Shown here piece after piece: positions 7,751 through 17,958 of a stretch of 64,000 nt of DNA; positions within the stretch are counted from its first letter, which is position 1; every line of letters starts with the position of its first letter. The stretch spans positions 434,001-498,000 of the forward strand of contig JAUXNX010000012.1 of assembly GCA_030682575.1 (NCBI GenBank), in the 5' to 3' direction. The notes below the pieces were generated by a model. That model searched no databases. It worked only from the letters and a program-made list of their open reading frames with translations, and was not told the DNA's origin. This DNA comes from Gammaproteobacteria bacterium. Lineage in GTDB: Bacteria > Pseudomonadota > Gammaproteobacteria > Pseudomonadales > Pseudohongiellaceae. The position numbers were made by a program, and so were the translations under genes.

Positions 7751-9259
7751 CAACTTCTTCAGCTCCGGTTTCATCACCTTCCCCATCGCATTCCTCGGCA
7801 GGCTCTCCATCACCCGCAGCACCTTCGGTATCTTGTACGGCGACATGCGCGATTCACACCACGCCTTCAATTCACCATAGCTCAACTGTTGTCCCGGTTT
7901 CAGCACCACGAAGGCTGTCACGGCCTCGCCCCAGGTGTCGTCTTCCACGCCAATCACGGCGCACTCCGCAATCTTTTCGTGGGTGAGCAGCGTGCCTTCG
8001 ATCTCCAGCGCGGAGAGTTTGTAGCCACCGGACTTGATGATGTCCACGGAGCTGCGACCCATGATGCGAAAATAGCCTCGTTCACGCACGGCGACATCGC
8101 CGGTGCAGAACCAGCCGTCCTTGAAACTTTCTTCGGTGGCCTTGGGGTTGTTCCAGTATTCCAGGAACACGTTGTCACCCTTGATGCGGATTTCACCTGG
8201 TGTGTCTTCCGCATTGATGATGTTGCCTGCATCGTCGAACAACGCAGCATCTACACCGGGTAGCGGAATGCCAACGGCACCTGCTCTGCGCTCGCCGTCA
8301 TAGGGGTTGGAGATGCCCATGCCGATCTCGGTCATGCCGTAGCGCTCCAGAAGGGTTTGCCCTGTGAGTTCCTGCCACTGCTGATAGAGTTTCACCGGGC
8401 ACGCTGCGGAGCCGCTGATGTTCAGTCGCATGTTGCGGAAGCCTGCGCAGATCGCTTCGCGCTTTGCGGCATCCAATGTTTCCAGATGCTGAATGATCTT
8501 TACATAGATAGTAGGCACCGCCATGAACACAGTGTATTTGTCATCTGCCACCTGCTCGAGAATGGTCTCCATGTCAAATTTACCAAAGAGTGTCACGTGA
8601 GCACCTGCCCACAGTCCGCAGCACAGTACGTTGATGATGCCGTGAATGTGGTGCAGCGGCAGGAACAGCGGAATGAAATCATCTTCCTGCCAGGCCCAGG
8701 CCTTGAGCAGAGTGGTGATCTGTGCACGGATGTTCTTGTGGGTGCTGACGACGCCTTTGGGTTTGTTTGTGGTACCGCTGGTGAACAGAATCATCGCGCG
8801 GCGCTGCAACGTCAATACCGGCATGGCTGCAATCTCGAGCGACAGCAGATCGGTGACGCTCAGCACTGGCACGTTCAGCGAGTTGCACAGAGTGCAGAGT
8901 AGCGCAAGCGTGGGGTCCTCGGGATCGACACTGACAATCATGCGGGTAACACCTGCACTGCTGATGGCGTGTTCGAGCTCTGGAATCGCGGCTGCAATGT
9001 TCAACGGCACGGCGATGCCACCTGCACGCCAAACACCGAGCAGTGTGGTGACGTAGTCGAGACTTGCTGGCATGAAGAAGGCGATGCGCTCCTCTTTCAG
9101 ATCAGTTTTAGTGCCCAGCAACCCGCTGGCGAACTGGTCGACACGATGATGCAGCGAGATGTAGCGCCATGTCGTATCGCCTTCCTGCAACGCGATGTGC
9201 TGATTTTCTGCCCGCACTGCCGGAAACAAGTCTGTGGCAGGTAATGTTGATGTCGTCAT
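7748..9259 (-). CDS. matB: Malonyl-CoA synthetase-like acyl-CoA ligase (503 aa)
   Basis: AMP-forming ligase expected to make malonyl-CoA from malonate, ATP and CoA. It has the P-loop LFTSGTTNKPKGV (about residue 160), YGMTEIG (about 307), the hinge GRSSVDIIKSGGYKLSALEIE (about 405-425), which is a signature of MatB/ACSF3 malonyl-CoA synthetases, and the catalytic lysine near the C-terminus in NAMGKVMK. Length (503) matches MatB. It lies just downstream of malonate transporter genes madM and madL in the same direction, which supports the substrate call. A REP-like palindrome sits in the 50-bp gap before it. Its 3' end coincides with a recombinase relic on the other strand. Confidence 0.85.
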   Translation of the reverse strand: MTTSTLPATDLFPAVRAENQHIALQEGDTTWRYISLHHRVDQFASGLLGTKTDLKEERIAFFMPASLDYVTTLLGVWRAGGIAVPLNIAAAIPELEHAISSAGVTRMIVSVDPEDPTLALLCTLCNSLNVPVLSVTDLLSLEIAAMPVLTLQRRAMILFTSGTTNKPKGVVSTHKNIRAQITTLLKAWAWQEDDFIPLFLPLHHIHGIINVLCCGLWAGAHVTLFGKFDMETILEQVADDKYTVFMAVPTIYVKIIQHLETLDAAKREAICAGFRNMRLNISGSAACPVKLYQQWQELTGQTLLERYGMTEIGMGISNPYDGERRAGAVGIPLPGVDAALFDDAGNIINAEDTPGEIRIKGDNVFLEYWNNPKATEESFKDGWFCTGDVAVRERGYFRIMGRSSVDIIKSGGYKLSALEIEGTLLTHEKIAECAVIGVEDDTWGEAVTAFVVLKPGQQLSYGELKAWCESRMSPYKIPKVLRVMESLPRNAMGKVMKPELKKL

Positions 9260-9272
9260 GTTGGAATTCCGT

Positions 9273-9298
9273 TGCAGAAGCGAGCCCTGCTCGCGATA
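9273..9298. repeat. REP-like palindrome, second copy
   Basis: GCAGAAGCGAGC-CCT-GCTCGCG, between madM and matB. It is the same type as the copy at 1631-1654, with a slightly different loop. It could serve as an mRNA-stabilising hairpin inside the operon. Confidence 0.55.
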
Positions 9299-9307
9299 GA
9301 AAATGTG

Positions 9308-10069
9308 TCAAGCAATCGCTCTGACAATAAAGTAGAGAATCGACGGTCCCATGAGACAGCCAATACCAGTGTAGAAAGTGGCCGTCATGGCACCATAAGG
9401 CACCAGACGCGGGTCAGTAGCTGCGAGCCCTCCGGCAACGCCGCTTGTTGTGCCCATCAGCCCACCGAATACCATCGCAGACTGCGGGTTGTTCAGGCCG
9501 ATGTACTTCGCCACCATCGGGGTACCGATCATCACCACAATGGATTTCACCACTCCGGCAGCAACGCTGATGGCGATGACTTCAGAGCTCGCGCCAATGG
9601 CGGTGCCCGTCACTGGTCCGACGATGTAGGTGACCGCGCCAGCCCCGATGGTGGTGATGCTTTCGGCATCGGTGTAGCCGAATGCGACAGCGATCAATCC
9701 TCCCACCACGAAGGAGACGACGACGCCCGCGAATATGGAGATCACACCGACCATCCCCGCCTTCTTCAACTCACTCAGATGCACGCCGAATGCGGTGGAG
9801 ACGATGCCAAAGTCGCGCATCATGCCGCCGCCCATCAAACCAATACCCGCGAGCAGGCCGATGTCGGCCACACCCCGGCTGCCACCAGTGACCATGCCTG
9901 CCCAATACGCGGCGGCCAAACCCAGGATGATCGCTATCGCCGAGCCATGAATGCGACCTGCTGTAAGGTATTTGGACATGACATAGGAGAGCCAGACGGT
10001 GATGCCCACCACAGCAAACGCGGTGATCAGGCCATTGGCGGTGATGACAGTGCGTAGTGTCTCCATCAT
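9308..10069 (-). CDS. madM: Malonate transporter subunit MadM (253 aa)
   Basis: Integral membrane protein with about seven to eight hydrophobic helices, including GRIHGSAIAIILGLAAAYWAG, GGSRGVADIGLLAGIGLMGGGMMRDF and GAGAVTYIVGPVTGTAIGAS. These are characteristic of MadM, the larger subunit of the two-component MadLM malonate carrier (usual length about 254). The start codon overlaps the madL stop in an ATGA arrangement, indicating translational coupling. With madL and the malonyl-CoA synthetase gene it forms a malonate uptake and activation operon. Confidence 0.93.
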   Translation of the reverse strand: MMETLRTVITANGLITAFAVVGITVWLSYVMSKYLTAGRIHGSAIAIILGLAAAYWAGMVTGGSRGVADIGLLAGIGLMGGGMMRDFGIVSTAFGVHLSELKKAGMVGVISIFAGVVVSFVVGGLIAVAFGYTDAESITTIGAGAVTYIVGPVTGTAIGASSEVIAISVAAGVVKSIVVMIGTPMVAKYIGLNNPQSAMVFGGLMGTTSGVAGGLAATDPRLVPYGAMTATFYTGIGCLMGPSILYFIVRAIA

Positions 10070-10479
10070 GCACCTGCCTTGCTGTTACTTGTAGTGGGGG
10101 CATTCAGGGGTGGGAGGGGTTCACTCTGTGGGCCGATCCTGCTCAATACCGGCACCAGCGCAAAGCTCACAACAACGGCAGCGACCCCCGCAAGCAATGC
10201 CAGCATGCCGCCCCCCACCGCTGCCACGACGTTTTGACTGGCAGCCATGGCAACAACGATGGGAATGTACATGCCACTCCAGAAGTGGATGCCAGAGCCG
10301 GAGGCGCCAGTCATCAACGGTTTGAAGTGGTCGGAGCCGGACGCCAGCACTAGCAGGAGCATGGCAATGCCGACGCCGCCGACGTTGGCCTGCACGCCCA
10401 GGAGTTGGCCAAGAAGTTCGCCGATGAAGAGGCCGGCAAGCAGGCATGCGGAAAGAAGGGCAACGCCGTAGATGATCAT
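10066..10479 (-). CDS. madL: Malonate transporter subunit MadL (137 aa)
   Basis: Small four-helix membrane protein matching MadL: MIIYGVALLSACLLAGLFIGELLG at the start, GGVGIAMLLLVLAS and SGIHFWSGMYIPIVVAMAASQNVVAA in the middle, and a hydrophilic C-terminal tail. It is the first gene of the madL-madM-matB operon. AAGGA lies about 7 nt before the ATG. The 150-bp gap upstream is shared with the divergent hydrolase gene and should contain the promoter; no regulator gene for malonate lies next to it. Confidence 0.93.
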   Translation of the reverse strand: MIIYGVALLSACLLAGLFIGELLGQLLGVQANVGGVGIAMLLLVLASGSDHFKPLMTGASGSGIHFWSGMYIPIVVAMAASQNVVAAVGGGMLALLAGVAAVVVSFALVPVLSRIGPQSEPLPPLNAPTTSNSKAGA

Positions 10480-10628
10480 TGGAAGTCCTTGTTCTTGTTG
10501 TTATCGATTTCGCAGGAGTATAGCGACGATAGTGGAACACGGGTAGACGAACACGGGAGGCTCAGCGCAAAATGGGCGTCCTTTGAACCCGAGCGGTCTC
10601 ACGTGACCCCCTAGCCAAGGATTTGCCC

Positions 10629-11510
10629 ATGCGTATCGCGATTATTCTGCTTTCCCTCCTCATGGCCACCCCCGTGCTTGCCCAATTGTCCCCCTCTGCC
10701 GAGTGGGCAGCCGAAGTGGAAACCCGCTATCAGGTCAGTATGGATGTGACTTACCTGTCTCAGGCCGGTGCCGATCTGGCCATGGATATCTATTCCCGTC
10801 GCGACGTCACCACGCCGCAACCCACCCTGGTGTTCTTCCATGGCGGCTTCTGGGTTGCCGGCAACAAGAATTCGCAGATCATGAACCTGATACCTTGGCT
10901 GGAGATGGGTTGGAACGTGGTGAACGTGGGGTATCGTCTGGGCCGCATGTCCCCTGCCCCGGCAGCGGTGATTGATGGCTTCTGTGCGCTGCGCTTCATC
11001 AACAAGGAAGCTGCCCGTTTCAACATCGACACACAGAAGATCGTGGTGAGCGGCCAGTCTGCTGGCGGCCATCTGGCCATGGCTATGGCGATGATTCCCC
11101 ACAGTCAGGGCTTTTCCTCCGGGTGCCCGACAGGTGAAGATCCCAGTGTGGCAGCTGTCATCAACTGGTTCGGAGTGACCGATGTGCAGGATGTTATCTC
11201 CGGCCCCAACCGCAATGAGAACGCAGCAGGCTGGTTCGGCGGGGTAGATGATCCAATGGCGTTGGCGCGACGGCTCTCTCCAATGACATATGTAAGGAGT
11301 GACCTGCCCCCAATTCTGAGTGTGCATGGTGATGCCGATACCGTTGTGCCCTATGCTCACGGTGTGAACCTGCACCGCGCGCTGGCCACGACGAATGTAC
11401 GCAATCAGCTGGTGACCATCCCCGGTGGTGGGCATGGACGCTTCACGCCAGAGCAGCGCAATACAATCTACACGACGATTCAGGAGTTCTTGATGGAGTC
11501 GGGGTTGTAA
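10629..11510 (+). CDS. Secreted alpha/beta hydrolase, HSL/esterase-like (293 aa)
   Basis: Exported serine hydrolase. A signal peptide (RIAIILLSLLMATPVLAQ) precedes a BD-FAE/HSL-type fold: oxyanion motif FFHGGFW (about residue 80), nucleophile elbow VSGQSAGGH (about 145), acid in HGDADTVVPY (about 245) and catalytic His in GGGHG (about 275). The ATG at 10629 is preferred over an upstream TTG because AAGGA precedes it and the signal peptide starts there. The substrate is unknown; carboxylic esters are likely. Divergent from madL, followed by two small membrane-protein genes on the same strand. Confidence 0.85.
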   Translation: MRIAIILLSLLMATPVLAQLSPSAEWAAEVETRYQVSMDVTYLSQAGADLAMDIYSRRDVTTPQPTLVFFHGGFWVAGNKNSQIMNLIPWLEMGWNVVNVGYRLGRMSPAPAAVIDGFCALRFINKEAARFNIDTQKIVVSGQSAGGHLAMAMAMIPHSQGFSSGCPTGEDPSVAAVINWFGVTDVQDVISGPNRNENAAGWFGGVDDPMALARRLSPMTYVRSDLPPILSVHGDADTVVPYAHGVNLHRALATTNVRNQLVTIPGGGHGRFTPEQRNTIYTTIQEFLMESGL

Positions 11511-11552
11511 TTCATCACCAACAACGGATTTATCACACGAGAAAGGACAACC

Positions 11553-11930
11553 ATGAGCGAGCTTTACTCCGAACATCCCGCAATGTTCAAGAACAACCCG
11601 TTGGGCTTTCTGCTCTGCATCCTGCTGGTGCCATTCGGCATCGGCATTCTGATCTTTCTGTACTGGTATCTGCAGACCAAGGCGTCGAAACTGGTGGTCA
11701 GCGAGCAAGATGTGTTGTTCGAGAAGGGACTGTTGAGCAAGGAGCGATCAGAGATCGACATCGATGGCATCCGTACTGTGAAGGTGAGTCAGTCATTCAC
11801 CGATCGTATCTTCGGTGTGGGCACCATCGAGCTCTATACCGCTGGTGACAGTCCGGAAATTGTGGCCAAAGGCATGCCAGACCCGAATCGCGTGCGGGAA
11901 ATCATCAAGGCCAACCAGCGGGAGGACTGA
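11553..11930 (+). CDS. Bacterial PH-domain membrane protein (125 aa)
   Basis: One hydrophobic hairpin at residues 15-40 (LGFLLCILLVPFGIGILIFLYWYL) followed by a bPH_2/DUF304-type domain: KLVVSEQDVLFEKGLLSKERSEIDIDGIRTVKVSQSFTDRIFGVGTIELYTAG. This pattern (a strand with xRxEIxxxxIxxVxVxQxxxxRIxGxGxI) is typical of membrane-anchored bacterial PH domains. GAAAGGA is well placed before the ATG. The next gene starts 2 nt after its stop, so the two are very likely co-translated. No enzymatic role is visible. Confidence 0.85.
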   Translation: MSELYSEHPAMFKNNPLGFLLCILLVPFGIGILIFLYWYLQTKASKLVVSEQDVLFEKGLLSKERSEIDIDGIRTVKVSQSFTDRIFGVGTIELYTAGDSPEIVAKGMPDPNRVREIIKANQRED

Positions 11931-11932
11931 TC

Positions 11933-12247
11933 ATGACCGGCGAAATAGACAAGAAGGACAAGGACGAATCGCGCAAGATTGCCATCGCACTGATTTCGCT
12001 GGTGCTGGTGGCGGTGATTGGAGCGCTGCTGTTGTTGCCCGCGCTTGGCGAGATCGTGTCGGTACACTTTTCACCGGGCTTGGGCATGCGCGACGCGGCG
12101 GTGATTTCGTTCTTCATCACCATCGCGCTGCTGATCGTGTTTGCGATCTCGTCGGGCGATGGGCTGCTCGGAGAGTTGCAGTTCATGCTGGGAGGATTTT
12201 TTGCTTTCTTCGTCATCATCTGGTTGATGATCGCGTGGGTGTTCTAA
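11933..12247 (+). CDS. Hypothetical three-helix membrane protein (104 aa)
   Basis: Not recognised. A charged N-terminus ([10 protein letters not shown]) is followed by three hydrophobic segments at about residues 17-40, 52-73 and 80-103. The start is fixed by GGAGG, which sits inside the last codons of the PH-domain gene, and the spacing to that gene is only 2 nt. The protein ends 4 nt inside the convergent ispH gene. It probably works with the PH-domain protein at the membrane; that is inference from linkage only. Confidence 0.75.
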   Translation: MTGEIDKKDKDESRKIAIALISLVLVAVIGALLLLPALGEIVSVHFSPGLGMRDAAVISFFITIALLIVFAISSGDGLLGELQFMLGGFFAFFVIIWLMIAWVF

Positions 12248-13245
12248 ACGCGGCGCAATTCCTTGGGCATACTGAATACGATGTTCTCCTCCACGCCCAG
12301 CAACTCTTCCGGTTCTTGATGGCAGATCTGCCGTAGCCGTGCCACAACCTGCTGCACCAGCACTTCGGGCGCCGAGGCGCCCGCTGTCACACCAAAGCGG
12401 GTCTTGCCTTCAAACCACTCGGGCTTGATGTCGGCCACACTATCGATCAGGTAGGACTCGCAGCCAAGCCGCTCTGCCAGCTCCTTCAGACGATTGGAGT
12501 TGGAGCTGTTCGGCGAACCCACCACCAGCAGCAGCTCACACTCCAGTGCCAGTTGCTTCACCGCGTCCTGACGGTTCTGTGTGGCGTAGCAGATGTCTTT
12601 CTTGCGCGGGCCTTCGATGGAGGGAAAGCGTGCCCGCAGTGCATCGATGATGCGCGAGGTATCATCCATCGACAGTGTGGTTTGCGTGACGTAGGAGAGA
12701 TGCTCGGGATCACGTACCTGCAACTTCGCGACATCTTCCACGGATTCCACCAGATAGATTTTTCCTCCGGCAGTGTCGTCGTACTGCCCCATCGTACCCT
12801 CCACTTCGGGATGGAACTGGTGACCAATCAGAATGCACTCGCGTCCGGCCTGACTGAAGCCGATTACTTCCAGATGCACTTTCGTCACGAGAGGGCAAGT
12901 CGCGTCGAAGACCTTGAATCCACGCTGCTCGGCATCTTCCTTCACGGACTGCGCGACACCGTGAGCACTGAACACTACGATAGATGAGCGACCTGCAGAA
13001 TCGACTGTGGGGATGTCAGTGAGTTCATCGACGAAGATGGCCCCGCGCTGACGCAGCGTGTCCACCACAAACTTGTTATGCACGACTTCGTGGCGCACAT
13101 AGATCGGTGCGCCATAGATGTCGATGGCACGATTGACGATGTCGATGGCACGATCCACACCCGCACAGAAACCACGGGGATTTGCGAGACGGATGTGAGT
13201 CTCGGAAGAAGCCTTTGCCTCCTGAATCTGCACTGCGCTCATCAT
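12244..13245 (-). CDS. ispH: 4-hydroxy-3-methylbut-2-enyl diphosphate reductase IspH
   Basis: Last enzyme of the MEP isoprenoid pathway, reducing HMBPP to IPP and DMAPP with a [4Fe-4S] cluster. The three cluster cysteines are present: C27 in [10 protein letters not shown]117 in FDATCPLV and C219 in [12 protein letters not shown]. Also seen are the substrate-binding [15 protein letters not shown] (H and E) and [12 protein letters not shown]. Length 333 is slightly longer than E. coli (316). The start overlaps the fkpB stop as ATGA; two ATG codons lie in tandem, so 13242 is an equal alternative. It is last in the ribF-ileS-fkpB-ispH block. Confidence 0.97.
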   Translation of the reverse strand: MMSAVQIQEAKASSETHIRLANPRGFCAGVDRAIDIVNRAIDIYGAPIYVRHEVVHNKFVVDTLRQRGAIFVDELTDIPTVDSAGRSSIVVFSAHGVAQSVKEDAEQRGFKVFDATCPLVTKVHLEVIGFSQAGRECILIGHQFHPEVEGTMGQYDDTAGGKIYLVESVEDVAKLQVRDPEHLSYVTQTTLSMDDTSRIIDALRARFPSIEGPRKKDICYATQNRQDAVKQLALECELLLVVGSPNSSNSNRLKELAERLGCESYLIDSVADIKPEWFEGKTRFGVTAGASAPEVLVQQVVARLRQICHQEPEELLGVEENIVFSMPKELRRV

Positions 13246-13724
13246 TTGATCTCCACAACTTGAACACCCGCAGGAACCACGGCATGTATTTCGGCAGTAA
13301 ACAAAATTTCGCGACCCGCCAGCGGATGATTGAAATCCATCACCAACGTGTCCTCATCAATCGACTTCACTACACCTGGAATCTCGAAGCCACCTGTGTC
13401 GGTGAACGAGAGCACTGTGCCCTCCTGCACCGGGTCGGTCGAGTTCGCGAGCAACGCAGCGAACTTGCGACGCGGCAGCACCTGCACGTTGTCCGGATTG
13501 CTCGCTCCGAAACCCTGCTCGGCGGGCAACAGCACGCTGATCTTCTCGCCAGCGGCGTGATTGAGCAGCGCGCCTTCAAAACCCGGCAACAAACTGCCAT
13601 CGCCCATGACGAACGTGGCAGGCGCCTTGTCGAAATTGCTGTCGATCAGTGCGCCATCGGCCAGTGCCAGCGAAAAGTGCAACGTGACACGACTGCCTGC
13701 GGCGATCAGCGCTTTCTCAGGCAT
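13242..13724 (-). CDS. fkpB: FKBP-type peptidyl-prolyl isomerase FkpB/SlpA (160 aa)
   Basis: Cytoplasmic SlyD-like prolyl isomerase. The sequence shows FKBP landmarks: [43 protein letters not shown], the IF-domain region [22 protein letters not shown] and [17 protein letters not shown] near the end. The ATG at 13724 gives the expected N-terminus and overlaps the ileS stop by 8 nt; a start at 13772 would add 16 unsupported residues. Overlaps with ileS and ispH show tight coupling. In most relatives lspA lies between ileS and fkpB; here it does not. Confidence 0.95.
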   Translation of the reverse strand: MPEKALIAAGSRVTLHFSLALADGALIDSNFDKAPATFVMGDGSLLPGFEGALLNHAAGEKISVLLPAEQGFGASNPDNVQVLPRRKFAALLANSTDPVQEGTVLSFTDTGGFEIPGVVKSIDEDTLVMDFNHPLAGREILFTAEIHAVVPAGVQVVEIK

Positions 13725-16542
13725 ACAGACGCTTCTCACCCTTGCCTGCAATGTTCTCCACGCAGCGTGCACACAGCTCAGGATGCTCGCTGTGGGAACC
13801 GATGTCTGTACGGTGATGCCAGCAGCGCACGCACTTACTGTTCGCTGATGCTGTGATCTTCAACTTCAGGCCCGACACTTCTGTCTCGGCCGCCGCTGCC
13901 CCTTCGCTCAACGGATGGAGGGAAGCCTGCGACACGATCAGCACGAAACGCAACTCGTCTTCGAGACGCGCCAGCACTGAATGAAGTCCGGCCTCACAAT
14001 ACAACGCGACTTCGGCACTCAGCGCGGCACCGATCAGTTTGTCGGCGCGCTGTTTCTCCAACTCCTTGTTCACCGCAGTCTTTACCGCCATCACCTGTTC
14101 CCAGAACTTGTCGTTCATGTCGACAGACTCGGACAGCAGCGCCAGCCCTTCGGAAAACTGTGTGAGGAACACAGACTCGGCGCGCTCGCCTGGGATACTC
14201 GCCCATATCTCGTCCGCCGTGAAACTCATGATCGGCGCGATCAGCCGACAGAGTATCTCCGCAATGTGATACATGGCAGTCTGCGTGGAACGACGCGGCA
14301 GACTCTCGGTAGCCGTGGTGTACTGACGATCCTTGATCACGTCGAGATAGAAACCACCGAGCTCGATGACGCAGAAGTTATGCACCTTCTGATATACACC
14401 CAGGAAGGTGTAGTCCTCGTAATCTTCCAGCACCTGCTGCCGCAGCAATTGCGCCTGGCGCGTCACCCAGTAATCGAGGGCCATCATGTCATTGGGCTCG
14501 ACAAGATTCTGCGCCGGATCAAACCCGGTCAGATTAGAGAGCAGGAAGCGCGCCGTATTGCGAATGCGGCGATAGGAATCGGCCACACGCTTGAGCACTT
14601 CGCTCGATGCAGTCATCTCGCCACGGAAATCCGTGGAGGCTACCCACAGACGTAGAATGTCCGCACCGTATTCCTGAAACACTTCCTGGGGCGATATGGT
14701 GTTGCCGATGGACTTGGACATCTTGCGCCCGTCCGCATCCACCGTGAATCCGTGCGTGAGTACCTGCCGATAAGGCGCCGTGCCATGCATCGCCACCGCT
14801 GTCTTCAGCGAGGACTGGAACCAGCCGCGATGCTGATCCGAACCTTCCAGATACAGATCGGCCGGATAACCGAGACCTTCGCGCTGCTCCAGCACAGAGT
14901 AATGGGTGACACCGGAATCGAACCATACATCAAGTGTGTCGGTGACCTTGCTGTACTGCGCGGCTTCGGCACCGAGCAATTCTTCCGCTGTGAGTTCAAA
15001 CCAGGCGTCGATGCCTTTTTCCTCGATGCGCAGCGCCACCTGCTCGATCAGCTCGGCGGTACGCGGGTGCAGCTGCTGCGTTTCCTTGTTCACGAACAGC
15101 GTGATCGGCACGCCCCAGGTGCGTTGACGCGAGACGCACCAGTCGGGGCTGCCCTTGAGCATCAACTCGATACGCGCCTGACCCCAGTCAGGAATCCATT
15201 TCACTTTCGCGACGGCGTCGAGACAGGACTGCAGCAGCCCCTTCTCGCTCATGCTGATGAACCACTGTGGTGTGGCGCGATAGATCAGCGGCGTCTTGGT
15301 GCGCCAGCAGTGTGCATAGCTGTGCACGATCTTCTTCAATGCGATCAATGCATGCTCGCGCTTCAGAACCTCGATCACTTTCTCGTCGGCCTTGTAGACA
15401 TGCTCACCGGCAAACTCGCCGGCAGCGGCTGTGAAAACGCCATCGTCGTCGACAAGATTCAGTGTGCCGATGCCGTAGACCCGGCCCACATTGAAGTCGT
15501 CCACGCCGTGATCAGGCGCTGTGTGTACGGCGCCGGTACCGGCTTCGAGCGTGACGTGATCGCCGAGAATCACCGGCACCTGCTTGTCGATGAAGGGATG
15601 TTGCAGCAGCATGCGCTCAAACGCCGCGCCTTTGACCTTGCCCAGCACATCGAAACTCTCGCAGCCATAGCGCTGCATGATGCCATCGACCATGGCGCTG
15701 GCCACGACGATGCTCTCGCGGCCGTTCTCCATTTCGCAATCCACCAGTGCGTAATCGAGTTCGGCATTCAGGCTCACCGCCTGATTGGCTGGCAGCGTCC
15801 AGGGAGTTGTGGTCCAGATCACCAGAGACACCGGTCTGCCCTGCGCATCGGCCGACAGCTTTCCGAAAGGTGCCAGGAAGACGCTCTTGTCTGCTACCGG
15901 GAAGCGCACATCTATCGCGAACGATGTCTTGTCCTGATACTCCACTTCGGCTTCCGCCAGGGCAGATGCGCCCACGACGCTCCAGTACACCGGCTTGTAG
16001 CCCTTCACCAGATGGCCATTGGCGGCGATCCTGCCGAGTGCGCGCACGGTGTCGGCCTCGGTCTTGAAGTCCATGGTCAGGTAGGGATTCTTCCAGTCGC
16101 CGAGTACGCCGAGACGCACGAAGTCCTTCATCTGGATGGCGACCTGCTTCTGTGCGTAGTCGCGGCAGGCCTTGCGAAACTCCGCGAAGGAAACCTTCTT
16201 GCCGGCCTTGCCGAGTTTCTTCTCGACATTGATCTCGATGGGCAGGCCGTGGCAGTCCCAGCCCGGCACGTAGGGCGAATCAAAACCGGCCAGTGTCTTG
16301 GACTTGACAATAATATCCTTGAGCGTCTTGTTGACTGCGTGACCCAGGTGCAACTCACCGTTGGCATAGGGTGGGCCGTCATGCAGCACGAAACGGGGCC
16401 GGCCCGCACTCTTTGCGCGAATGCGCGAATACAGATCCATGGCATCCCAACGGGCCAGCATCTCGGGTTCGCGCTGCGCAAGACTGGCTTTCATTGGAAA
16501 GTCGGTCTGCGGCAGGTTCAAGGTACTCTTGTAGTCAGTCAT
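13717..16542 (-). CDS. ileS: Isoleucyl-tRNA synthetase (941 aa)
   Basis: Class I synthetase charging tRNA-Ile. HIGH motif HLGH at residues 65-68, CP1 editing domain in the first half ([28 protein letters not shown]), KMSKS motif in [13 protein letters not shown] about residue 610, and a C-terminal zinc finger CVRCW...CARCV typical of the bacterial type that is sensitive to mupirocin. Length matches E. coli IleS (938). The very long open frames on the opposite strand (e.g. 14752-16710) are shadows of this GC-biased gene. Confidence 0.98.
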   Translation of the reverse strand: MTDYKSTLNLPQTDFPMKASLAQREPEMLARWDAMDLYSRIRAKSAGRPRFVLHDGPPYANGELHLGHAVNKTLKDIIVKSKTLAGFDSPYVPGWDCHGLPIEINVEKKLGKAGKKVSFAEFRKACRDYAQKQVAIQMKDFVRLGVLGDWKNPYLTMDFKTEADTVRALGRIAANGHLVKGYKPVYWSVVGASALAEAEVEYQDKTSFAIDVRFPVADKSVFLAPFGKLSADAQGRPVSLVIWTTTPWTLPANQAVSLNAELDYALVDCEMENGRESIVVASAMVDGIMQRYGCESFDVLGKVKGAAFERMLLQHPFIDKQVPVILGDHVTLEAGTGAVHTAPDHGVDDFNVGRVYGIGTLNLVDDDGVFTAAAGEFAGEHVYKADEKVIEVLKREHALIALKKIVHSYAHCWRTKTPLIYRATPQWFISMSEKGLLQSCLDAVAKVKWIPDWGQARIELMLKGSPDWCVSRQRTWGVPITLFVNKETQQLHPRTAELIEQVALRIEEKGIDAWFELTAEELLGAEAAQYSKVTDTLDVWFDSGVTHYSVLEQREGLGYPADLYLEGSDQHRGWFQSSLKTAVAMHGTAPYRQVLTHGFTVDADGRKMSKSIGNTISPQEVFQEYGADILRLWVASTDFRGEMTASSEVLKRVADSYRRIRNTARFLLSNLTGFDPAQNLVEPNDMMALDYWVTRQAQLLRQQVLEDYEDYTFLGVYQKVHNFCVIELGGFYLDVIKDRQYTTATESLPRRSTQTAMYHIAEILCRLIAPIMSFTADEIWASIPGERAESVFLTQFSEGLALLSESVDMNDKFWEQVMAVKTAVNKELEKQRADKLIGAALSAEVALYCEAGLHSVLARLEDELRFVLIVSQASLHPLSEGAAAAETEVSGLKLKITASANSKCVRCWHHRTDIGSHSEHPELCARCVENIAGKGEKRLYA

Positions 16543-16598
16543 CTCATCTACCCTGTCTCTTGCTTGATCTTTAGTTGTGTTCTGTGTAGTTCCACGGA

Positions 16599-17558
16599 TT
16601 ACAACGGCATTTCCTTTTCGAAGAATTCTCTGGTCGTCTGCACGTCGATGGCAATGCGCGCTTTCAACTCATCCAGTGATGCAAACTTCCGTTCATCACG
16701 AATCTTGTGACGAAAAATCACCGTAATCTTCTCGCCGTATATATCACTGTCGAAATCCAGTAGATGTACTTCCAGCACCGCCTTGTTGCTGTCGGAAACC
16801 GTCGGGCGATAACCGATGTTCGCGGCACCTTTCAATTGGCGTTCCTGCAGATCGTCGTTGTCCACATGGACGTCGCACGCATACACTCCGTGCAGCGGAA
16901 TATTCTTTCTGTTGAGCTTCACGTTACAGGTAGGAAAACCCAGATCGCGTCCCAGTTGCTGCCCCATCACCACCGTGCCGGAGATACCATAGGGGCGGTT
17001 GAGCAACAATTCCACCAGCTCAAAATCCCCCTTGAGCAGTTGCTGGCGAACATACGTGCTGCTTATACGCACGCCGTTGTGCTCACAGCTTGCTGTCTCC
17101 ACCAGTTCGAAATCGTGTTTCTGACCATACGCCTGCAGCATGGTGAAATCGCCACGACGCTGATGACCAAAACGGAAATCGCTGCCGACGATGAGGCACG
17201 CAAGGCCAAGGCCCCTCACGAGAATTGATTCGATATAGTTTTCGGCACTGAGTTTCGACAGCGCTTCATCAAAGCGCAGCTTGTACACGAAGTCCACGCC
17301 CTGCTCTTCCAGCAGATGCAGTTTCTCCTCCAGCTCGCACAAACGCGCGGGACAATCCTGGGGCGTCGGGGCGAAGAACTCCTCGGGGTGGGGTTCAATC
17401 AGGATGACCACGGACGGCGCAGCGAATTCCGCGGCCTTGTTGCGCAACTGTTGCAGAATCAACTGGTGGCCTGTATGCACACCGTCAAATTTTCCGATCG
17501 TGGCAACACAGCGGCTGTGGTGCTGCTGGAAGCTGTCGGTATCCTCGATCACTATCAT
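16599..17558 (-). CDS. ribF: Bifunctional riboflavin kinase/FAD synthetase RibF (319 aa)
   Basis: Makes FMN and FAD from riboflavin. The N-terminal nucleotidyltransferase domain has [15 protein letters not shown] (about residues 20-34), IEPHPEEFF and ISSTYVR; the C-terminal flavokinase domain has [22 protein letters not shown] and [30 protein letters not shown]. An ATG at 17558 is chosen over an upstream TTG at 17579, which adds seven residues. It heads the ribF-ileS-fkpB-ispH cluster; 56 nt separate it from ileS. Confidence 0.95.
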   Translation of the reverse strand: MIVIEDTDSFQQHHSRCVATIGKFDGVHTGHQLILQQLRNKAAEFAAPSVVILIEPHPEEFFAPTPQDCPARLCELEEKLHLLEEQGVDFVYKLRFDEALSKLSAENYIESILVRGLGLACLIVGSDFRFGHQRRGDFTMLQAYGQKHDFELVETASCEHNGVRISSTYVRQQLLKGDFELVELLLNRPYGISGTVVMGQQLGRDLGFPTCNVKLNRKNIPLHGVYACDVHVDNDDLQERQLKGAANIGYRPTVSDSNKAVLEVHLLDFDSDIYGEKITVIFRHKIRDERKFASLDELKARIAIDVQTTREFFEKEMPL

Positions 17559-17683
17559 GGTCTGAATCGCAACGGCCAAGGCCCTGTAAGCGAAGGTCCT
17601 GCAAGAGAACCGTCAGGGAATAAAAGCGCGCGATTATACTCCTTTTCGATCGCAGAGCCCCAGAAACTTTGCCCTGCAGGCAC

Positions 17684-17902
17684 TCAGCCCCGCTGGCGCA
17701 CCCGCTCCATGCCCTTGACGAAGAACACCCGCGACCACACCGCCAGGAAGATGATGATCACGCCCTGCCCCAGGAAGGCATTCACAACGGAAATCGTCTC
17801 TGGCCGCATGGCAATAAGGGCCATGTTGATCAGGGTAGCCAATGCCATGCAGCCAAGCAGCCCGGACATGAACAATTGCAGGAAGCCAACTAATCTGTGC
17901 AT
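17684..17902 (-). CDS. Small hypothetical membrane protein (72 aa)
   Basis: Not recognised. Two hydrophobic segments (about residues 5-30 and 43-62) with a basic C-terminal tail KGMERVRQRG. It sits upstream of ribF in the same direction, where many relatives carry murJ or rpsT instead. No strong ribosome-binding site is visible (CGAGAT at 8 nt), so the gene is plausible rather than certain. Confidence 0.5.
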   Translation of the reverse strand: MHRLVGFLQLFMSGLLGCMALATLINMALIAMRPETISVVNAFLGQGVIIIFLAVWSRVFFVKGMERVRQRG

Positions 17903-17958
17903 TGCGGATCTCGCGCCTCTTGCGAAGCGCGCCTCTCGGACTTATGGAACGATAATCG

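Noticed and set aside
10611-11708. 365-aa open frame on the minus strand
   Set aside because: Antisense to the alpha/beta hydrolase, which has a signal peptide and a complete catalytic triad.
14752-16710. 652-aa open frame on the plus strand
   Set aside because: It lies fully antisense to ileS, which has all synthetase motifs; it is a shadow frame from codon bias.
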